NCBI RefSeq assembly: GCF_019800885.1
Contig: NZ_JAHVKE010000001.1
Span: 1,302,001 to 1,366,000, forward strand
Direction of reading: 5' to 3'
Length of the DNA: 64,000 bases
From: Maritalea mobilis
GTDB lineage: Bacteria; Pseudomonadota; Alphaproteobacteria; Rhodobacterales; Rhodobacteraceae
Under the pieces are notes generated by a model, which worked only from the letters and a program-made list of their open reading frames with translations, was not told where the DNA came from and did no database searches. The translations under genes and the position numbers were made by a program. This document shows positions 34,359 through 43,533 of this stretch, one piece after another (within the stretch, counting starts at the first letter, position 1; each line of letters starts with the position of its first letter).

Positions 34359-35060
34359 ATGAACATTCGGACGTCCACCGCCGCCGCATTGACGGCTGCC
34401 ACCCTCGCAGCCGCGGCCGGCGCGCCGGCTCTGGCGCAACAAAGCGAATTCATCGCCATCGGCAACGTCGCCGAGAACGACTCGAGCTTCGGGATGCTCA
34501 GCTTCCGCCACGGGCTTGGCATGAGCCTTTACGACGGGATCGTCCTGCGGTTCGACGCAGCGCGCAGCGCCTACGAGGCCGGCGCTTCGGACGGAACGCT
34601 CGACAACTTCCGCCTCCTCGTCGGTTACGCGATGCCGCTCGATGCGACCTCGCGCCTGACCTTCTTTGGTGGTCTGTCCTATCGCGAACGGTCCTACTCG
34701 CCCTCCGCGCCGTTCCTCGACGAGGTGGATGAAGCAGGGGTGTTCCTGTCGGTGGAATACAACATCGACCAGACGAACGGGAACGAAGGCTTCGCCCTGG
34801 CCGAGTACGACTCGGTCGAGGACACGTTCTACACCAGCGCGTTCTACCTGTTCGGCCTGAACAACGACATTCGCGTGGGTCCGACCTTCAACTATCTCGA
34901 CGAAGGCGACTATTCCCGTCACGCCGCCGGTGTGCGGGCCGCGTTCGACATCGGTGACTCCAGCGAGATCAGTGTCACCGGCGCATGGGCCGAAGGTGAC
35001 ACGGGCGCTGCAACGATCGACTCCTCCTATGTCGAAGTGCAGTTCCGCCTGACCTTCTGA
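34359..35060 (+). CDS. Probable outer-membrane beta-barrel protein
   Basis: Protein of 233 aa with a cleavable signal peptide (ending GAPALAQ, about residue 26). The mature chain alternates polar and hydrophobic residues in strands and ends in VEVQFRLTF, the aromatic C-terminus used for outer-membrane insertion. Its layout recalls the BcsS-like barrel family linked to exopolysaccharide, but I cannot confirm that. It lies between glycosyltransferases and a sulfotransferase, consistent with surface or glycan export. A terminator-like hairpin follows. Confidence 0.7.
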   Translation: MNIRTSTAAALTAATLAAAAGAPALAQQSEFIAIGNVAENDSSFGMLSFRHGLGMSLYDGIVLRFDAARSAYEAGASDGTLDNFRLLVGYAMPLDATSRLTFFGGLSYRERSYSPSAPFLDEVDEAGVFLSVEYNIDQTNGNEGFALAEYDSVEDTFYTSAFYLFGLNNDIRVGPTFNYLDEGDYSRHAAGVRAAFDIGDSSEISVTGAWAEGDTGAATIDSSYVEVQFRLTF

Positions 35061-35073
35061 CGCAAAATAAGGC

Positions 35074-35095
35074 AGCCGCCCCCATCGGGGCGGCT
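35074..35095 (+). terminator. Hairpin after the beta-barrel gene
   Basis: Perfect 9-bp stem AGCCGCCCC with GGGGCGGCT and a 4-base loop (CATC), 13 bases after the stop. No long T-run follows, but position and strength fit a terminator. Confidence 0.6.
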
Positions 35096-35134
35096 CCTTC
35101 ACCTGCCGGCACCCAAAGGATCGGGGCACGTTTC

Positions 35135-36055
35135 ATGGTCTTCGGGTTCTTGCGCGCTCTGTTGGGGGATCGCACCCCAGAGTCTGGCGAAATCGAGCCG
35201 TCTCAAGACGACGCGACGCTGGAAATCCTGCCACAACCCTTGGACAAGCCTGACCCGCTGCTGGATGGCGGTTACGAGGTCCTGCGCCGATCCGCGCTGA
35301 TCTACTCGAACTTCCGTTCCGGTACGCACATGTTGCGCTCGTCGCTGCTTCAGCTGACGGACCTTCAGACGGGCGGCGAGCTGTTCGCGCGGGCCAACCG
35401 GGAACCGGGCTCTTTCTCGGACTACGCCGCGCAACCCGATACCGAGGCCGCCGAGCTGCTGCTGGACCCGGAACGCCATCTCCCGCATTTCCTTGCGCAT
35501 CACTTGTCGACGCTTGCCCCGTCGCAGCCGGTGGTCTTCGATATCAAATACTCGCAGGCCGCTCGGCTGGGGGTGGACGACCTTACGCAGGCGCCGACCA
35601 TTCTGAAGTTTTTCACCGCCCTGCATGTGCCTGTTCTTCATGTCATCCGCCGCGATGTCGTGGCTCAGGCCGTGTCGCATCTGCTTGCCGAAAAGCGCGA
35701 CCAGTTCTTTGCCGACGCGGCCCTGTCCAATGGCCAGGGCAAGTCGGCCTCCCCGGTCTGGCTGAACCCGACCGAGGTCTGCGACCTTGCGCAAGCGCGC
35801 AGCGAAGAACAGCGCCGCGCACAAGCGCATCTTGCGGCCGTTTCGGCCGATGTCTGCACGCTCTACTACGAGGATTTGGCCGGGCCGAATTTCGTGCCCG
35901 AGCTGCGACGGATCTTCCAGTTTCTCGACCGCTATGCGCGGGTCGCGCCCGGCTACCGGGCACCGACGCGCCCGCAGAACAGCCGCCTCGATGTCGCGAA
36001 CCTCAACGAGATTTACGACATGGCCATGGAACGCATGCCGGGTCTGCTCCGCTAG
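35135..36055 (+). CDS. Sulfotransferase family protein (Stf0-like)
   Basis: Enzyme of 306 aa that should transfer sulfate from PAPS to a hydroxyl group. The 5'-phosphosulfate loop is NFRSGTHMLRSSLLQ (about residues 59-73) and the 3'-phosphate site is HVIRRDVVAQAVSHLL (about 172-187), the Stf0/sulfotransferase layout. It follows glycan genes and converges on the NRPS gene, sharing CTAG so that the two stop codons overlap. Substrate could be the local surface glycan or the NRPS product; I cannot choose. Confidence 0.82.
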   Translation: MVFGFLRALLGDRTPESGEIEPSQDDATLEILPQPLDKPDPLLDGGYEVLRRSALIYSNFRSGTHMLRSSLLQLTDLQTGGELFARANREPGSFSDYAAQPDTEAAELLLDPERHLPHFLAHHLSTLAPSQPVVFDIKYSQAARLGVDDLTQAPTILKFFTALHVPVLHVIRRDVVAQAVSHLLAEKRDQFFADAALSNGQGKSASPVWLNPTEVCDLAQARSEEQRRAQAHLAAVSADVCTLYYEDLAGPNFVPELRRIFQFLDRYARVAPGYRAPTRPQNSRLDVANLNEIYDMAMERMPGLLR

Positions 36056-39000
36056 CCGCCCGTATCGGCCTTTTCCTCGGCAGCCTGAGCGCGGGCTTCC
36101 CATTGCGACCTTGTATGTTGGATCGCGGGGTCATCCTTGAAATATTCGAGGGCTCCGTCGATCACGCGCAGGGCGAACTGGTGGTCCTCCGGAGCCAGTA
36201 TGCGGTTCAGCGCGGCGCGGACATGCCCGATATTGACCGTGCTGCGACTGAGCGCGTCAAGCAGAAGGACGTGGCACTGCCCTATCTGGCCGGTGCTCTT
36301 GGCAATCGCCGCGCGCGCCATCAGCGCCGGGATCGGAGTGACGGCCTGGCGTTCAATCTCGGTCGCGATGGCGTTGGCCTTCGACACTTCCCTGGTATTG
36401 AGCAGGCTCAAAACCAATTCAAAGCCGCCAAGGACGTCTTTCCCGGATTTCCGCATGGCCCGGCGCCAAGCGATGCGCGCCAAGCGGCGGTATCCGGCCG
36501 CCTGGCAGTATTTGCCGATAATACTCCAATGCAACGCCGTGTAGTCGTCGCGGAGCATCCCGCGCATCACGTCACGCGGAAATATCGTGCGATCCCCGGC
36601 CTTGGCATGGGTCGAGAGGCGGGCGGCATACAGCCATTCCGAACTGGCGCCGTAGCGGCGGGCCAGATCGTCGTAGATCCGGGCTGCCTCGGCATTCCGG
36701 CCCTCGAGGCTGAGGTCGCGGGCCGTATATGCGCGGTCGAGGTCATCGGCCGAAAACCGGGTCTCGATCGGTCTTCCGGATCGGGTGTCGCCCGCAAGAA
36801 TTTCGTCAACCATGCACGCCAGTTTCCTGGCGTGCACCCCGTGAATGACCGCCAGATGCGACGTCGCGATCTCATGAACATTCAGGCCGCCCTCGGCCAA
36901 GAGGGCGTATTCCTCGGCCCCGTTGTTTGGCGGGCCCGGGAAGGTTTCAGGACAAAAGATGTAGTCGATCCCAACAGGGGTCAGGCGCAATCGATGCCCC
37001 CAGCGCAGGCGGTTGAGCCGCGCCTGAACGGGAAACGGGGCATCGTGATCGAACCGCGGCAGCTCTGGCGCGAGGTTCGAGTTGGGATCGATCAGTATCG
37101 TGTGTCCAAGCTCACCGCCCTTTGCCTGCAACGCCCCGGACAGGACGAAGGCAAGGAACCCGGCGAATGAATACCCGACGAGGTGCAGTTCGCGTTGGCC
37201 GAACTCGGCCAGAAGCTCTTCGGCCATGGCGTCGGCGAGGGACTGGAGGCTGTCATGGTTCGCGACCAGAGGATCGTCTTCCGCCAGGTTCAGGCCGAAT
37301 ACGGGGCGCCCGTCCCGGGGCAGGTTCTCGACCATCTCTCGCGCCCAAAGACACGCCCCGCGCAATCCCGCAACCGCGATGAGGGGCGTCTTGGTGGCAT
37401 CGCCGTCCCGCAAGGTGACAAGGAACCGCCGCCGCGGCCCGGTCTTGGAACTGGCGGCCATGGCGTGCAGCCGATTGAGCGTCGCCTCGGCAAAGAACCG
37501 GTCGATATCGAGGCGACGGTCGAACGCCTCCTCGGCGGCGAGGAGGAGTTGCATGGCCGACAGCGAGTTGCCGCCGGCGAGAAAGAAATCTGTATCTGGC
37601 CCGGCCGGCGGCGTCCCGAGGATGGACGACCATGCAGCCACCAGCCGCTCATCGACCTGGGACAGGGCCGCGGTTTCGGCGTCGGTGTCGGCGACCTTGC
37701 GGCGGTCAGACAAGACGGCACGCAGGGCAGCCCGGTCGACTTTGCCGTTCGGTGTCAACGGCAATTCGTCGAACACATGGAACTCGGTGGGCAGATGGCT
37801 GCGCGGGAGTGTCCGGGCGAGCTGGGCTCTGAGCGACGGGATGTCCACGGTCGCATCGGGCACGATGGCCGCCGCAATCCCTGTGACGCGGGTTTTGTCG
37901 TCCGACCAAAGCGGCAGGACCGCAGCCGTCGCGACGCCACCGCACTTCTGCACGGCATCTTCGACCTCGGCAGGTTCGATGCGATGGCCGTTGAACTTGA
38001 TCTGGCTATCGATGCGGCCGTGGAAATGGAGGCATCCATCGCTGTCCCGGCTGACCCGGTCGCCGGTCTTGTAGAGGCGCACCTCGCCCGGCCCCGGCAG
38101 GCCAAGCCGCTTGGCCGGGAAGGTCCGGAAACGGTCTGCCGTCAGGTCTGGCTGGCCGATGTATTCACGGGCAAGCCCCGGGCCGCCGATCCACAATTCG
38201 CCAGCGAAACCATGCGCAAGGACATGGCCGATCGGGTCCAGAACAAAGGCCATGTTGTTGGGCAATGGCCGCCCAAGCGGAACTGGGCCGGTTTCGCCCG
38301 GCGCGATGGGGTGGATCGTCGTCAGTGCGCTGTTCTCCGTCGGGCCGTAGACGTTGAACAAGGTGGTGTCGGGGTGGTTGCGAAAGAACCGGCCGGTGTG
38401 TTCGCGGCTTGTCGCTTCGCCACCGGTGGCGACCCAGCGCAGCGTCCGGAACACCTTGGGTCGCGTGTCGACCAGCAGGTTGAACAGGCCGGTTGTCAGG
38501 AAGGCCTTGGTGACCTCGTAGTCTTCGAGGAGGTCACCGATTGCCCGCGCATCCCCCAAGGGACCCTCTGGCGAGACCAGTTCCGCCCCGTTCAGCAGCG
38601 CGCCCCAGATCTCGATGAAGGTGGCATCGAACCCCGGCGATGCGAGTTGCGGGACGCGGTCGCCGGGTCCGGGCGGCTCGGGGGTCAGCCCTGCCGCAAG
38701 GCGGGCAATGCCGCGATGCGGGATGGCCACGCCCTTGGGGCGCCCGGTCGACCCCGAAGTGAACACGATCACGGCTGTGCGGTCTGGATCTCCGGTTGCG
38801 GGGGTGGGCAACGGCGCCTGGCTCATCACATCCGTTGGTATGGCGGGTGGCAAACGCTCGATTTTCGCGTCAGAGGACAGGTCTGCGCCATCGACGCCGG
38901 TCGAGATGACCGTCGCACAACCTGCAATGGCGATCATGTCCCGCAAGCGCGCAGCCGGAAGGGACGGATCGAGCGGCACCACGACGTGACCGGCAAGCAT

Positions 39001-40617
39001 CGCGCCCAGCAACGCCCGAACGTGGTCTGCACCACGATCGGCCATCAAACCGATGGGCGTACCCGGTTCCAGCCCCTGCCCGCGCACCCAGTCGCACACG
39101 GCCAGCGCCTGGGCCGCAAGCTCTCGATAGCTCCACCGCAGACGAGGCGTTCGCAACGCTGGGGCCTCCGGCGTGCGGCGGACCTGTTGAAGAAAGAGCG
39201 CGCCGATATCTGCCCCGTCAGGATAAGCGGCTGGGGCCGTTGCATGGCGCGCAAACTGCACCAGATCCCCCTGCCGCGGCACGAGCGGAAGGGTTGTCGG
39301 GCGGATACCCGCGGGATCGTCGGCACAGGCGACCTGCAACAGCATGGCCCGATACGCGGCAAGCGCGCTTTCGAGCGTGGCGCGGGTGAAGAGAAGCCTC
39401 TGACCCCTCAGGCGGAATCGCAGCCCTCCATCCGCGCGAAAGATGGCCAGGTGCAATCCAACCGGCAGGGGTTTCGCATCCGGCTCGACCCGGTCGACGC
39501 GGCAATCTGCGAAGACCGGTTCAGCCGTTTCATCCCCGTAATAGATCACCGACGCACTGCTTGGGCCCATCGGCGCCACCGGGGCCGCCCCGAGCGGGAG
39601 TCGAGACAGGGTCCGGCTCACGTCCCCGGCGAGGCGCGCCACAGTCGGCCCCTCTTCGAGCGACGCGCTCAGTTGGACATTCTCGACGCACATGCCGACC
39701 ACGGCCTCGGCGGCGGCGTCGGTCCGTGTCGTGCGCGATACCGAAACCGCCACCTCGGGTTGGTCGCAGATCCGGCTGACCAAGACCTGGAACAAAGCGG
39801 CGGACAGGCCGAAGACCGTCGCATTGCAGGCCAGCGCGGCACGCTGCACGAGATCGCTGTCACCCGGGTCGAACACGGTCTCGGCATGATGCGCCATTGA
39901 ACCCTGCGGCTCGGCAGCCCCTTCGCCCTGCGTGGGCCAGGCAGGATCTGCGACCGGTTGAGCCGGGGATGGATCCATCTTGCGGCGTGCCCCCCCGGAC
40001 AGAAAACTGCGGTAACTCGCTGGCGTCGGGAGTGAAGGGCGATCGGACGAGCCGCCGGCCTCAAGCGCATAAAGGCGCGAAAGATCCTCGGCCAGGATGC
40101 TGAATGTGCTGTGATCCGCCATGATGTGATGGGTAAGGCAGACCAGCACGTGATCGTCCGGGCCGCAGAGCAGCAGGTGAAAGGCGTGAAGCGGGCCCTC
40201 GGCGAGGTCGAACCGCCGCTGCGACAGCGCGGCAAGGCGACGTTGCACCCAGGCCTCCGGATCCGTTTCGGCACGGGGGCATAGCTCGGCCTCCATCCCG
40301 GCCCATCGCGGCGCTGCACTGAAATCGGGCATGGCCTGACCATCGCGCACCGAGATCCGCAACCGGAACGCGTCGTGACGCTCCAGGAGCCGCCCGATTG
40401 CCCGATCGAGCGCCTCCAGATCCAGCGCGCCCCGGATGCGCCACGCGCGGATCTGGTTGAAACGCGCGCCCGCCTTGCCGAAGCGTTCGGCCATCCACAT
40501 CGCGGTCTGCGCCTGCGTCAGGCGTGCAGCCCGGTCGGTCGGGGCTGACTCCGCCTGCCGTTTCGCGGCAAGCCTTTGCCGCGCGCGCGCCGCCTGCTGC
40601 AGCAGGTCCTCGCTCAT
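36052..40617 (-). CDS. Non-ribosomal peptide synthetase, C-A-T-TE with TPR-like tail
   Basis: Multidomain enzyme of 1521 aa. A condensation domain (about 20-450) has HHIMADH in place of the usual HHxxxDG. The adenylation domain (about 480-985) has TSGSTGRPKG and FNVYGPTE; by hand alignment its specificity pocket reads about D-A-I-F-A-G-V-A-L, suggesting a hydrophobic amino acid. The carrier site is LAGGNSLSAMQ (Ser near 1015). The thioesterase has GYSFAG (Ser near 1148). After it come about 220 residues of TPR-like helices, an unusual addition. The gene is coupled to the upstream acyl ligase by ATGA. Together they should make an N-acyl amino acid or short lipopeptide. Confidence 0.9.
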   Translation of the reverse strand: MSEDLLQQAARARQRLAAKRQAESAPTDRAARLTQAQTAMWMAERFGKAGARFNQIRAWRIRGALDLEALDRAIGRLLERHDAFRLRISVRDGQAMPDFSAAPRWAGMEAELCPRAETDPEAWVQRRLAALSQRRFDLAEGPLHAFHLLLCGPDDHVLVCLTHHIMADHSTFSILAEDLSRLYALEAGGSSDRPSLPTPASYRSFLSGGARRKMDPSPAQPVADPAWPTQGEGAAEPQGSMAHHAETVFDPGDSDLVQRAALACNATVFGLSAALFQVLVSRICDQPEVAVSVSRTTRTDAAAEAVVGMCVENVQLSASLEEGPTVARLAGDVSRTLSRLPLGAAPVAPMGPSSASVIYYGDETAEPVFADCRVDRVEPDAKPLPVGLHLAIFRADGGLRFRLRGQRLLFTRATLESALAAYRAMLLQVACADDPAGIRPTTLPLVPRQGDLVQFARHATAPAAYPDGADIGALFLQQVRRTPEAPALRTPRLRWSYRELAAQALAVCDWVRGQGLEPGTPIGLMADRGADHVRALLGAMLAGHVVVPLDPSLPAARLRDMIAIAGCATVISTGVDGADLSSDAKIERLPPAIPTDVMSQAPLPTPATGDPDRTAVIVFTSGSTGRPKGVAIPHRGIARLAAGLTPEPPGPGDRVPQLASPGFDATFIEIWGALLNGAELVSPEGPLGDARAIGDLLEDYEVTKAFLTTGLFNLLVDTRPKVFRTLRWVATGGEATSREHTGRFFRNHPDTTLFNVYGPTENSALTTIHPIAPGETGPVPLGRPLPNNMAFVLDPIGHVLAHGFAGELWIGGPGLAREYIGQPDLTADRFRTFPAKRLGLPGPGEVRLYKTGDRVSRDSDGCLHFHGRIDSQIKFNGHRIEPAEVEDAVQKCGGVATAAVLPLWSDDKTRVTGIAAAIVPDATVDIPSLRAQLARTLPRSHLPTEFHVFDELPLTPNGKVDRAALRAVLSDRRKVADTDAETAALSQVDERLVAAWSSILGTPPAGPDTDFFLAGGNSLSAMQLLLAAEEAFDRRLDIDRFFAEATLNRLHAMAASSKTGPRRRFLVTLRDGDATKTPLIAVAGLRGACLWAREMVENLPRDGRPVFGLNLAEDDPLVANHDSLQSLADAMAEELLAEFGQRELHLVGYSFAGFLAFVLSGALQAKGGELGHTILIDPNSNLAPELPRFDHDAPFPVQARLNRLRWGHRLRLTPVGIDYIFCPETFPGPPNNGAEEYALLAEGGLNVHEIATSHLAVIHGVHARKLACMVDEILAGDTRSGRPIETRFSADDLDRAYTARDLSLEGRNAEAARIYDDLARRYGASSEWLYAARLSTHAKAGDRTIFPRDVMRGMLRDDYTALHWSIIGKYCQAAGYRRLARIAWRRAMRKSGKDVLGGFELVLSLLNTREVSKANAIATEIERQAVTPIPALMARAAIAKSTGQIGQCHVLLLDALSRSTVNIGHVRAALNRILAPEDHQFALRVIDGALEYFKDDPAIQHTRSQWEARAQAAEEKADTGG

Positions 40618-42446
40618 TCGAGTTGCCCGCTTTCGGTCGGGGCCTCGGCAAAGGCCTCGGCAATGCGGGGGCGCACCGTGTCGCCGCGATGTGCTTCCAA
40701 CCAGGACGCAAGGCTGGCGACATCGCGTTCGATCGCCAGGATGTCGCCCGGCACAAGGACGCCTAGCTCCTCCTCGATGCGCAGTTGAAACCGCATGAGC
40801 GATAGCGAGTCGCCGCCGGAGAGGAAGAAATCGTCATGTCGGCCATGACCCTCGCGGATCAGGATCTCCTCGATCATCAGGACCAGCAGCGCCTCGAGCG
40901 CCGTTTGCGGCGCGGCATAGACCGGGGTGAACTTGTCCTGCAAGCGGGCGGCCGCCTCGATCCGGGCCGGTTTGCCAATGCGATTGAGCGGGATCTCGGA
41001 CACCGGGAAGACGCTGCGCGGAACCGCCTCGGCCGGGAGCCGGTCAGCCACCCTCCGAAGGATCGCATCGGGATCGAAGGCATCGGCATCCACGGGCACG
41101 ACCGCGGCCAGCACATCCTGCCCAAGGGAGGGATGCGGCGCGCCGAAGACGATCGCGGCGGCGACGTTGTCGTCCTGCAAAAGCGCAGCCTCGACCATGA
41201 CCGGGGACGCCATGGCGCCACCGCGATTGATCAATTCCTTGAGGCGGGCATGGATGCGCACGTGCCCGCGCTCGTCCAGTTCCGCAAGGTCGCCCGAGCG
41301 AAGCCACCCTTCGTGAAACGCCTCGGCCCGATCGCCGGGATAATCCGCGTATCGCGTGATGACGTTCGGACCGCGCAGCAGAAGCTCGCCCTTTTCCGAG
41401 GGCGCCGTCGTGACCTCGCCTGCCTCCGTCAGGATCGCGACCTCGGTGCCTTGCGCAGGACCGATGGTGCCGTGGATCGGCACCTCTCCAAACGGTTGGT
41501 GCGCGACCCAACTGGACGCCTCCGTCATACCCATCCCTTCGAGCAACGGGCAGCCGAGATGATTCTGAAGCAGGTCGCGGGTGACGCCATCCATTGCCGA
41601 GGAAGAAGACCGCGCAAACCGGAGCGACACATCCCGCGCAAGACCCGCATCCCGTTCAAGCGCCTGCGCGACGCTGTGATGGATGGTCGGCACCGCGGTG
41701 TACCAGTTGGCACGAGTTACCGCGCAGGCGGATAGAACCTGCGCCCCATCCCCGTTGGCCAGAGGCACGGTCGCCCCCCCTGAAAATACCGGCGTGAGGG
41801 TGCCGATGCACAGGCCATGCACGTGGAACAGCGGCATCGGGTTCACGCAGACCTCACCGGGCGACAGGGCGAGGGTTCGGGCCGCCGATTGCGCGCCGCT
41901 GGCCAGGTTGGCCTGGGTCAGTTCCACGACCTTGGGGCGGCCGGTCGTGCCGGATGTCTCGATCACGAGGGCCGGAGCGGCATCGTCCACCGGCTCAAGC
42001 GCTGCCTGCCCGCCACTGGACTGAGCCTCCGGCTCGAGATGGAACTCCGCAAAACGCGTGGCCGGAGAGAGCCGGAGCACCGGAACATCCACCGGCGGCA
42101 GATCGAGACCGGAAGGGACAACAAGGGCCTTGACCGATAGCCGCTGCATAAGGTCCGGCAATTGGCGCCCGGTCGAGGGATCGACGGGCACCACCGGGAC
42201 ATGGGCGAGGAGGCCGAGAAAGGCCGAAACGGTAAGCGGCCCCCGCTCTGCCCAGAGTGCAACGCGGTCGCGGCCCCGAACCCCGGCTTGCGCGAGGGCG
42301 GATCCGACGCTGGCCAGAAGGTCCGACAGGGCCGCGTAGGACAACCCATCGCGCCCATCCGCCGACAGGATCACGGGCGCAGACGGCGCGGTTCGGGCAA
42401 ATGCCTCGATCCGTTGGCCGATGAGAGGCGGTCTGACGTCTGGCAC
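40614..42446 (-). CDS. Acyl ligase (AMP-forming) fused to a carrier domain
   Basis: Protein of about 610 aa that likely activates a carboxylic acid and loads it on its own carrier for the NRPS next door. The adenylation core has VIETSGTTGRPKVVELTQANL and, where amino-acid enzymes have the Asp of FDxS, reads MPLFHVHGL, as in fatty-acyl or small-acid CoA ligases, so its substrate is not an amino acid. The carrier site is FLSGGDSLSLM (Ser near residue 545). The start is uncertain: GTG at 42446 with a weak AGG site is preferred, GTG at 42470 is an alternative, and an upstream ATG at 42827 would run over another gene. It overlaps the NRPS start. Confidence 0.85.
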   Translation of the reverse strand: MPDVRPPLIGQRIEAFARTAPSAPVILSADGRDGLSYAALSDLLASVGSALAQAGVRGRDRVALWAERGPLTVSAFLGLLAHVPVVPVDPSTGRQLPDLMQRLSVKALVVPSGLDLPPVDVPVLRLSPATRFAEFHLEPEAQSSGGQAALEPVDDAAPALVIETSGTTGRPKVVELTQANLASGAQSAARTLALSPGEVCVNPMPLFHVHGLCIGTLTPVFSGGATVPLANGDGAQVLSACAVTRANWYTAVPTIHHSVAQALERDAGLARDVSLRFARSSSSAMDGVTRDLLQNHLGCPLLEGMGMTEASSWVAHQPFGEVPIHGTIGPAQGTEVAILTEAGEVTTAPSEKGELLLRGPNVITRYADYPGDRAEAFHEGWLRSGDLAELDERGHVRIHARLKELINRGGAMASPVMVEAALLQDDNVAAAIVFGAPHPSLGQDVLAAVVPVDADAFDPDAILRRVADRLPAEAVPRSVFPVSEIPLNRIGKPARIEAAARLQDKFTPVYAAPQTALEALLVLMIEEILIREGHGRHDDFFLSGGDSLSLMRFQLRIEEELGVLVPGDILAIERDVASLASWLEAHRGDTVRPRIAEAFAEAPTESGQLE

Positions 42447-42623
42447 GGGGCGATGCCTTTCATGGAACACGGATGCCGAGAAGTGGTAACACTCCGGCAA
42501 GTTTGGGCGCAATCGCGGGGTTTTGACGAAGCCCGCGGTTTCATCCGCTTCCTCTTCGATCGAGATAGCCACGCGGCTTGTCTCGCACGCTCGAAACCGC
42601 AACACACACTCCGACCCGCGAGC

Positions 42624-42641
42624 AAAAGCCCGGTCCCGGGC
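42624..42641 (-). terminator. Terminator-like hairpin after the transglutaminase gene
   Basis: On the minus strand GCCCGG-GA-CCGGGC is followed by TTTTGC, nine bases after the stop codon. The stem is short with an effective tetraloop-like centre, but stem plus T-run matches a factor-independent terminator. Confidence 0.45.
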
Positions 42642-42649
42642 CTCCTCGG

Positions 42650-43525
42650 TCAGACCGGTTTCACGTCGACACTGTGATGGCTGGTCTGGTCGCCCGAGGT
42701 CCGCAACACGCCCTTGACCGGCGCCACGTCGGCGTAGTCGCGGCCATGGGCGACGGTGATGTGGTCGGCGCCGACGATACAGGCATTGGTGGGGTCGACC
42801 TCGATCCAGCCGGCCTCGGACCCGCACCAGGCCGAAACCCAGGCATGCATGGCATCCGCGCCCTCCAAGCGGGGCTGCCCCGGCGGCGGAATGGTGCGCA
42901 GGAAGCCCGAGACATAGCCCGCGGGAATACCCAGGGATCTGAGCGCGGTGATCGTTATGTGCGAGAAATCCTGGCAGACGCCGTGGCGATTGGCGAAGGC
43001 CTCCTGCGCGGGTGTATCGACATCGGTGGCCTCCGGATCGAAGCGCATTTCCGCATGCACGGCGTTCGAGATCGCCTCGACCGTTTGCCGCACGGTCGAG
43101 CCCGGCGCGCGAAGCGACGCGGCAAAGTCGGCAATGGCGGGATCCTGCAGGATCCGGGGCGAGGCCCCGAGGAAATGATGCGGCGCGGCGGGATCGAGGC
43201 TGCGATAGGCCGCGATGTCCGCGGCGAGGTCGCTCAGCCGTGGCGAGAGGTCCAGGCTGCCCGCCGGCGCGAGACGCTCGGCCGAGGCACTGAGCGTGAA
43301 TTCGATCTGGTCGATCGGCTGGTGAAAGGCGAGGACGCTCATCGCATTGCCGAAGAAATCCGTCGTGTCGCGCCGCTCGTTCGGCATCGGATCGACGGTC
43401 AGCAGGCGCGAGCTGACGGTCTGGCGCCCCGGAAGGTCGGACGGCAGCAGATGCACCAGGGTGCGCGCATGATCCGACAGGGCGCCGTAATTGTAACCGA
43501 TCGACAGGCTGATTTCGTATCGCAT
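42650..43525 (-). CDS. Transglutaminase-like cysteine protease family protein
   Basis: Protein of 291 aa with an N-terminal bacterial transglutaminase-associated domain (MRYEISLSIGYNYGALSD...) and a papain-fold core: catalytic Cys in RHGVCQDFSHITITALRSLGIPAGYVSGF, His in DAMHAWVSAWCG, Asp in IEVDPTN. The start at 43525 gives family length; the open frame extends to 43603 into the preceding gene. It is the last member of the three-gene module with ATP-grasp/alpha-E and transglutaminase/DUF2126 proteins. Enzymatic target is unknown. Confidence 0.88.
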   Translation of the reverse strand: MRYEISLSIGYNYGALSDHARTLVHLLPSDLPGRQTVSSRLLTVDPMPNERRDTTDFFGNAMSVLAFHQPIDQIEFTLSASAERLAPAGSLDLSPRLSDLAADIAAYRSLDPAAPHHFLGASPRILQDPAIADFAASLRAPGSTVRQTVEAISNAVHAEMRFDPEATDVDTPAQEAFANRHGVCQDFSHITITALRSLGIPAGYVSGFLRTIPPPGQPRLEGADAMHAWVSAWCGSEAGWIEVDPTNACIVGADHITVAHGRDYADVAPVKGVLRTSGDQTSHHSVDVKPV

Positions 43526-43533
43526 GGCGCCCC

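Noticed and set aside
40614-42446. Amino-acid-activating A domain in the ligase-carrier protein
   Set aside because: The pocket region reads PLFHVHGL, the pattern of carboxylic-acid CoA ligases, and lacks the Asp that binds the amino group.
42447-42827. N-terminal extension of the acyl ligase to the ATG at 42827
   Set aside because: The extension would run antiparallel over part of the transglutaminase gene region and is basic and repetitive; ligase-like sequence begins near 42446.
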